A stretch of DNA of 6,118 nucleotides from an uncultured Oscillospiraceae bacterium. Lineage in GTDB: Bacteria; Bacillota; Clostridia; Oscillospirales; Acutalibacteraceae. The notes beneath the pieces are model-generated. The model worked only from the letters and a program-made list of their open reading frames with translations, was not told the DNA's origin and did not search any database. The stretch spans positions 1 through 6,118 of the forward strand of contig CABQCM010000095.1 in NCBI GenBank assembly GCA_902462665.1. Direction: 5' to 3'. Below, one piece after another: positions 5,366-6,118 of the stretch; the stretch's first letter is position 1, and the number at the start of each line of letters is the position of its first letter. Made by a program: the position numbers and the translations under genes.

Positions 5366-6118
5366 TTAACCCAAAAATACATCCATATCCGCTAAAAGCT
5401 GATCCGCCATCTGTTGCGCCGCAGCGTGGTCACTGCCAGCCGCCGTGATGTATGCCTTGATTTTTGGCTCAGTTCCCGATGGGCGGACAATCACGCTGCC
5501 GCCATCCTCCAGACGGTACTCCAGTACCTCCGAGCGTGGCAAAGCAATGGGCTGTTCCTCTCCGGTTTCCAAATTGGTTTCCACTGATTTTCCGTAGTCT
5601 AGCACCGCCGTCACCTCCACCCCGCCGAGCTTAGCGGGAGGAAGCTGACGAAGAGACGCCATCAACTCATTCATACGCTGCATTCCAGCCTCGCCCTCGC
5701 AGGTATAGCTGCGCTGAGTACAAAGAATCATACCATGCTCGCGGTACAAATCCTCCACAACATCCAATAATGTTTTTCCCTGTGCCTTGTAATAAGCGGC
5801 CATTTCGCAAATGAGCATAGAGGCAACCACCGCGTCCTTATCGCGGACATAACCGCCGGCAAGATACCCATAACTTTCCTCAAAACCAAACACAAACCGA
5901 TCGGCCTCTTCTTTGGCCTCCAACAAAGCGATTTGCTCGCCGATATATTTAAAGCCGGTTAATACGTTTACCACTTGGCAGTCGTACTTTGCAGCCACCC
6001 GGTCAGCCAACGGCGAGGTCACAATGGTTTTGACCGCCATCGGTTTGGCCGGCAGAGTCCCCTTTTCCTTCCGTCCCGCCAATATATAATCCAGCAGCAT
6101 AGCGCCAACCTCATTGCC
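5366..6118 (-). CDS. Alpha-phosphoglucomutase/phosphomannomutase, C-terminal part (cut by right edge)
   Basis: The last 250 residues of a phosphohexomutase, which interconverts glucose-1-phosphate and glucose-6-phosphate (or the mannose forms) for glycogen, envelope sugar and nucleotide-sugar supply in the cytoplasm. The frame is open to the right edge, reading GNEVGAMLLDYIL, the family's domain-3 substrate loop; the ATG at 6100 inside it is not a start. The sugar-binding loop GFEESYGYL is at about in-window residues 78-86, and the phosphate-binding loop RPSGTEPKIK at 212-221 in the C-terminal domain. The GFEESYGY form and the VNVLTGFKYIG stretch match the long PgcA-type phosphoglucomutases (about 550-580 residues) better than short GlmM or ManB types. 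The catalytic serine and metal loop lie outside the window. No clear terminator follows, so some readthrough into the toroid gene 117 bases downstream is possible, although that gene has its own promoter. Confidence 0.93.
   Translation of the reverse strand, partial: GNEVGAMLLDYILAGRKEKGTLPAKPMAVKTIVTSPLADRVAAKYDCQVVNVLTGFKYIGEQIALLEAKEEADRFVFGFEESYGYLAGGYVRDKDAVVASMLICEMAAYYKAQGKTLLDVVEDLYREHGMILCTQRSYTCEGEAGMQRMNELMASLRQLPPAKLGGVEVTAVLDYGKSVETNLETGEEQPIALPRSEVLEYRLEDGGSVIVRPSGTEPKIKAYITAAGSDHAAAQQMADQLLADMDVFLG

Overview
The window reads as a chromosomal piece of a low-to-moderate GC Firmicute, most likely a gut-type Clostridia (Oscillospiraceae-like). The reasons are strong GGAGG-type ribosome binding sites, good sigma-A promoters with 17-base spacers, a Firmicute (DinR/LexA) type SOS box, an NPKTG cell-wall sorting signal, and the Clostridia-like protein families. 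The genus is inference. Every gene I can support lies on the minus strand, so the text runs from high to low coordinates in the direction of transcription.

Layout in transcription order. (1) 6118-5366: C-terminal 250 residues of an alpha-phosphoglucomutase/phosphomannomutase, with its 5' part beyond the right edge. (2) 5248-4004: a secreted alpha-alpha toroid (prenyltransferase/squalene-oxidase-like repeat) protein ending in an NPKTG sorting signal, with its own TTGAAA-N17-TATAAT promoter and a terminator. (3) 3840-2605: a radical SAM protein of the putative DNA modification/repair family (TIGR03916 type), with its own promoter, a near-perfect SOS box over the predicted transcription start, and a terminator. 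(4) 2400-1840: a TetR/AcrR regulator with its own promoter and a very strong terminator. (5) 1546-950 and 943 to beyond the left edge: a two-gene operon of a DUF308/HdeD-like membrane protein and an MMPL/RND-family exporter, spaced by 6 bases.

How it fits together. The TetR gene and the DUF308-MMPL operon look like one regulated efflux module. Upstream of the operon promoter is a cluster of three TGTCTR/YAGACA elements at exact 29-base spacing, one of them a perfect TGTCTA-N5-TAGACA palindrome, and I propose these as TetR operators. The radical SAM gene is a separate, self-contained transcription unit that appears to be under LexA control. Its usual partner (the TIGR03915-type putative DNA repair protein) is not beside it. 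The phosphoglucomutase and toroid protein are not obviously connected to the rest.

No RNA genes, CRISPR arrays, insertion sequences or attachment sites were recognised. No gene-free stretch exceeds 300 bases. The most noteworthy signals are the SOS box on the solitary radical SAM gene and the 29-base-periodic operator array.
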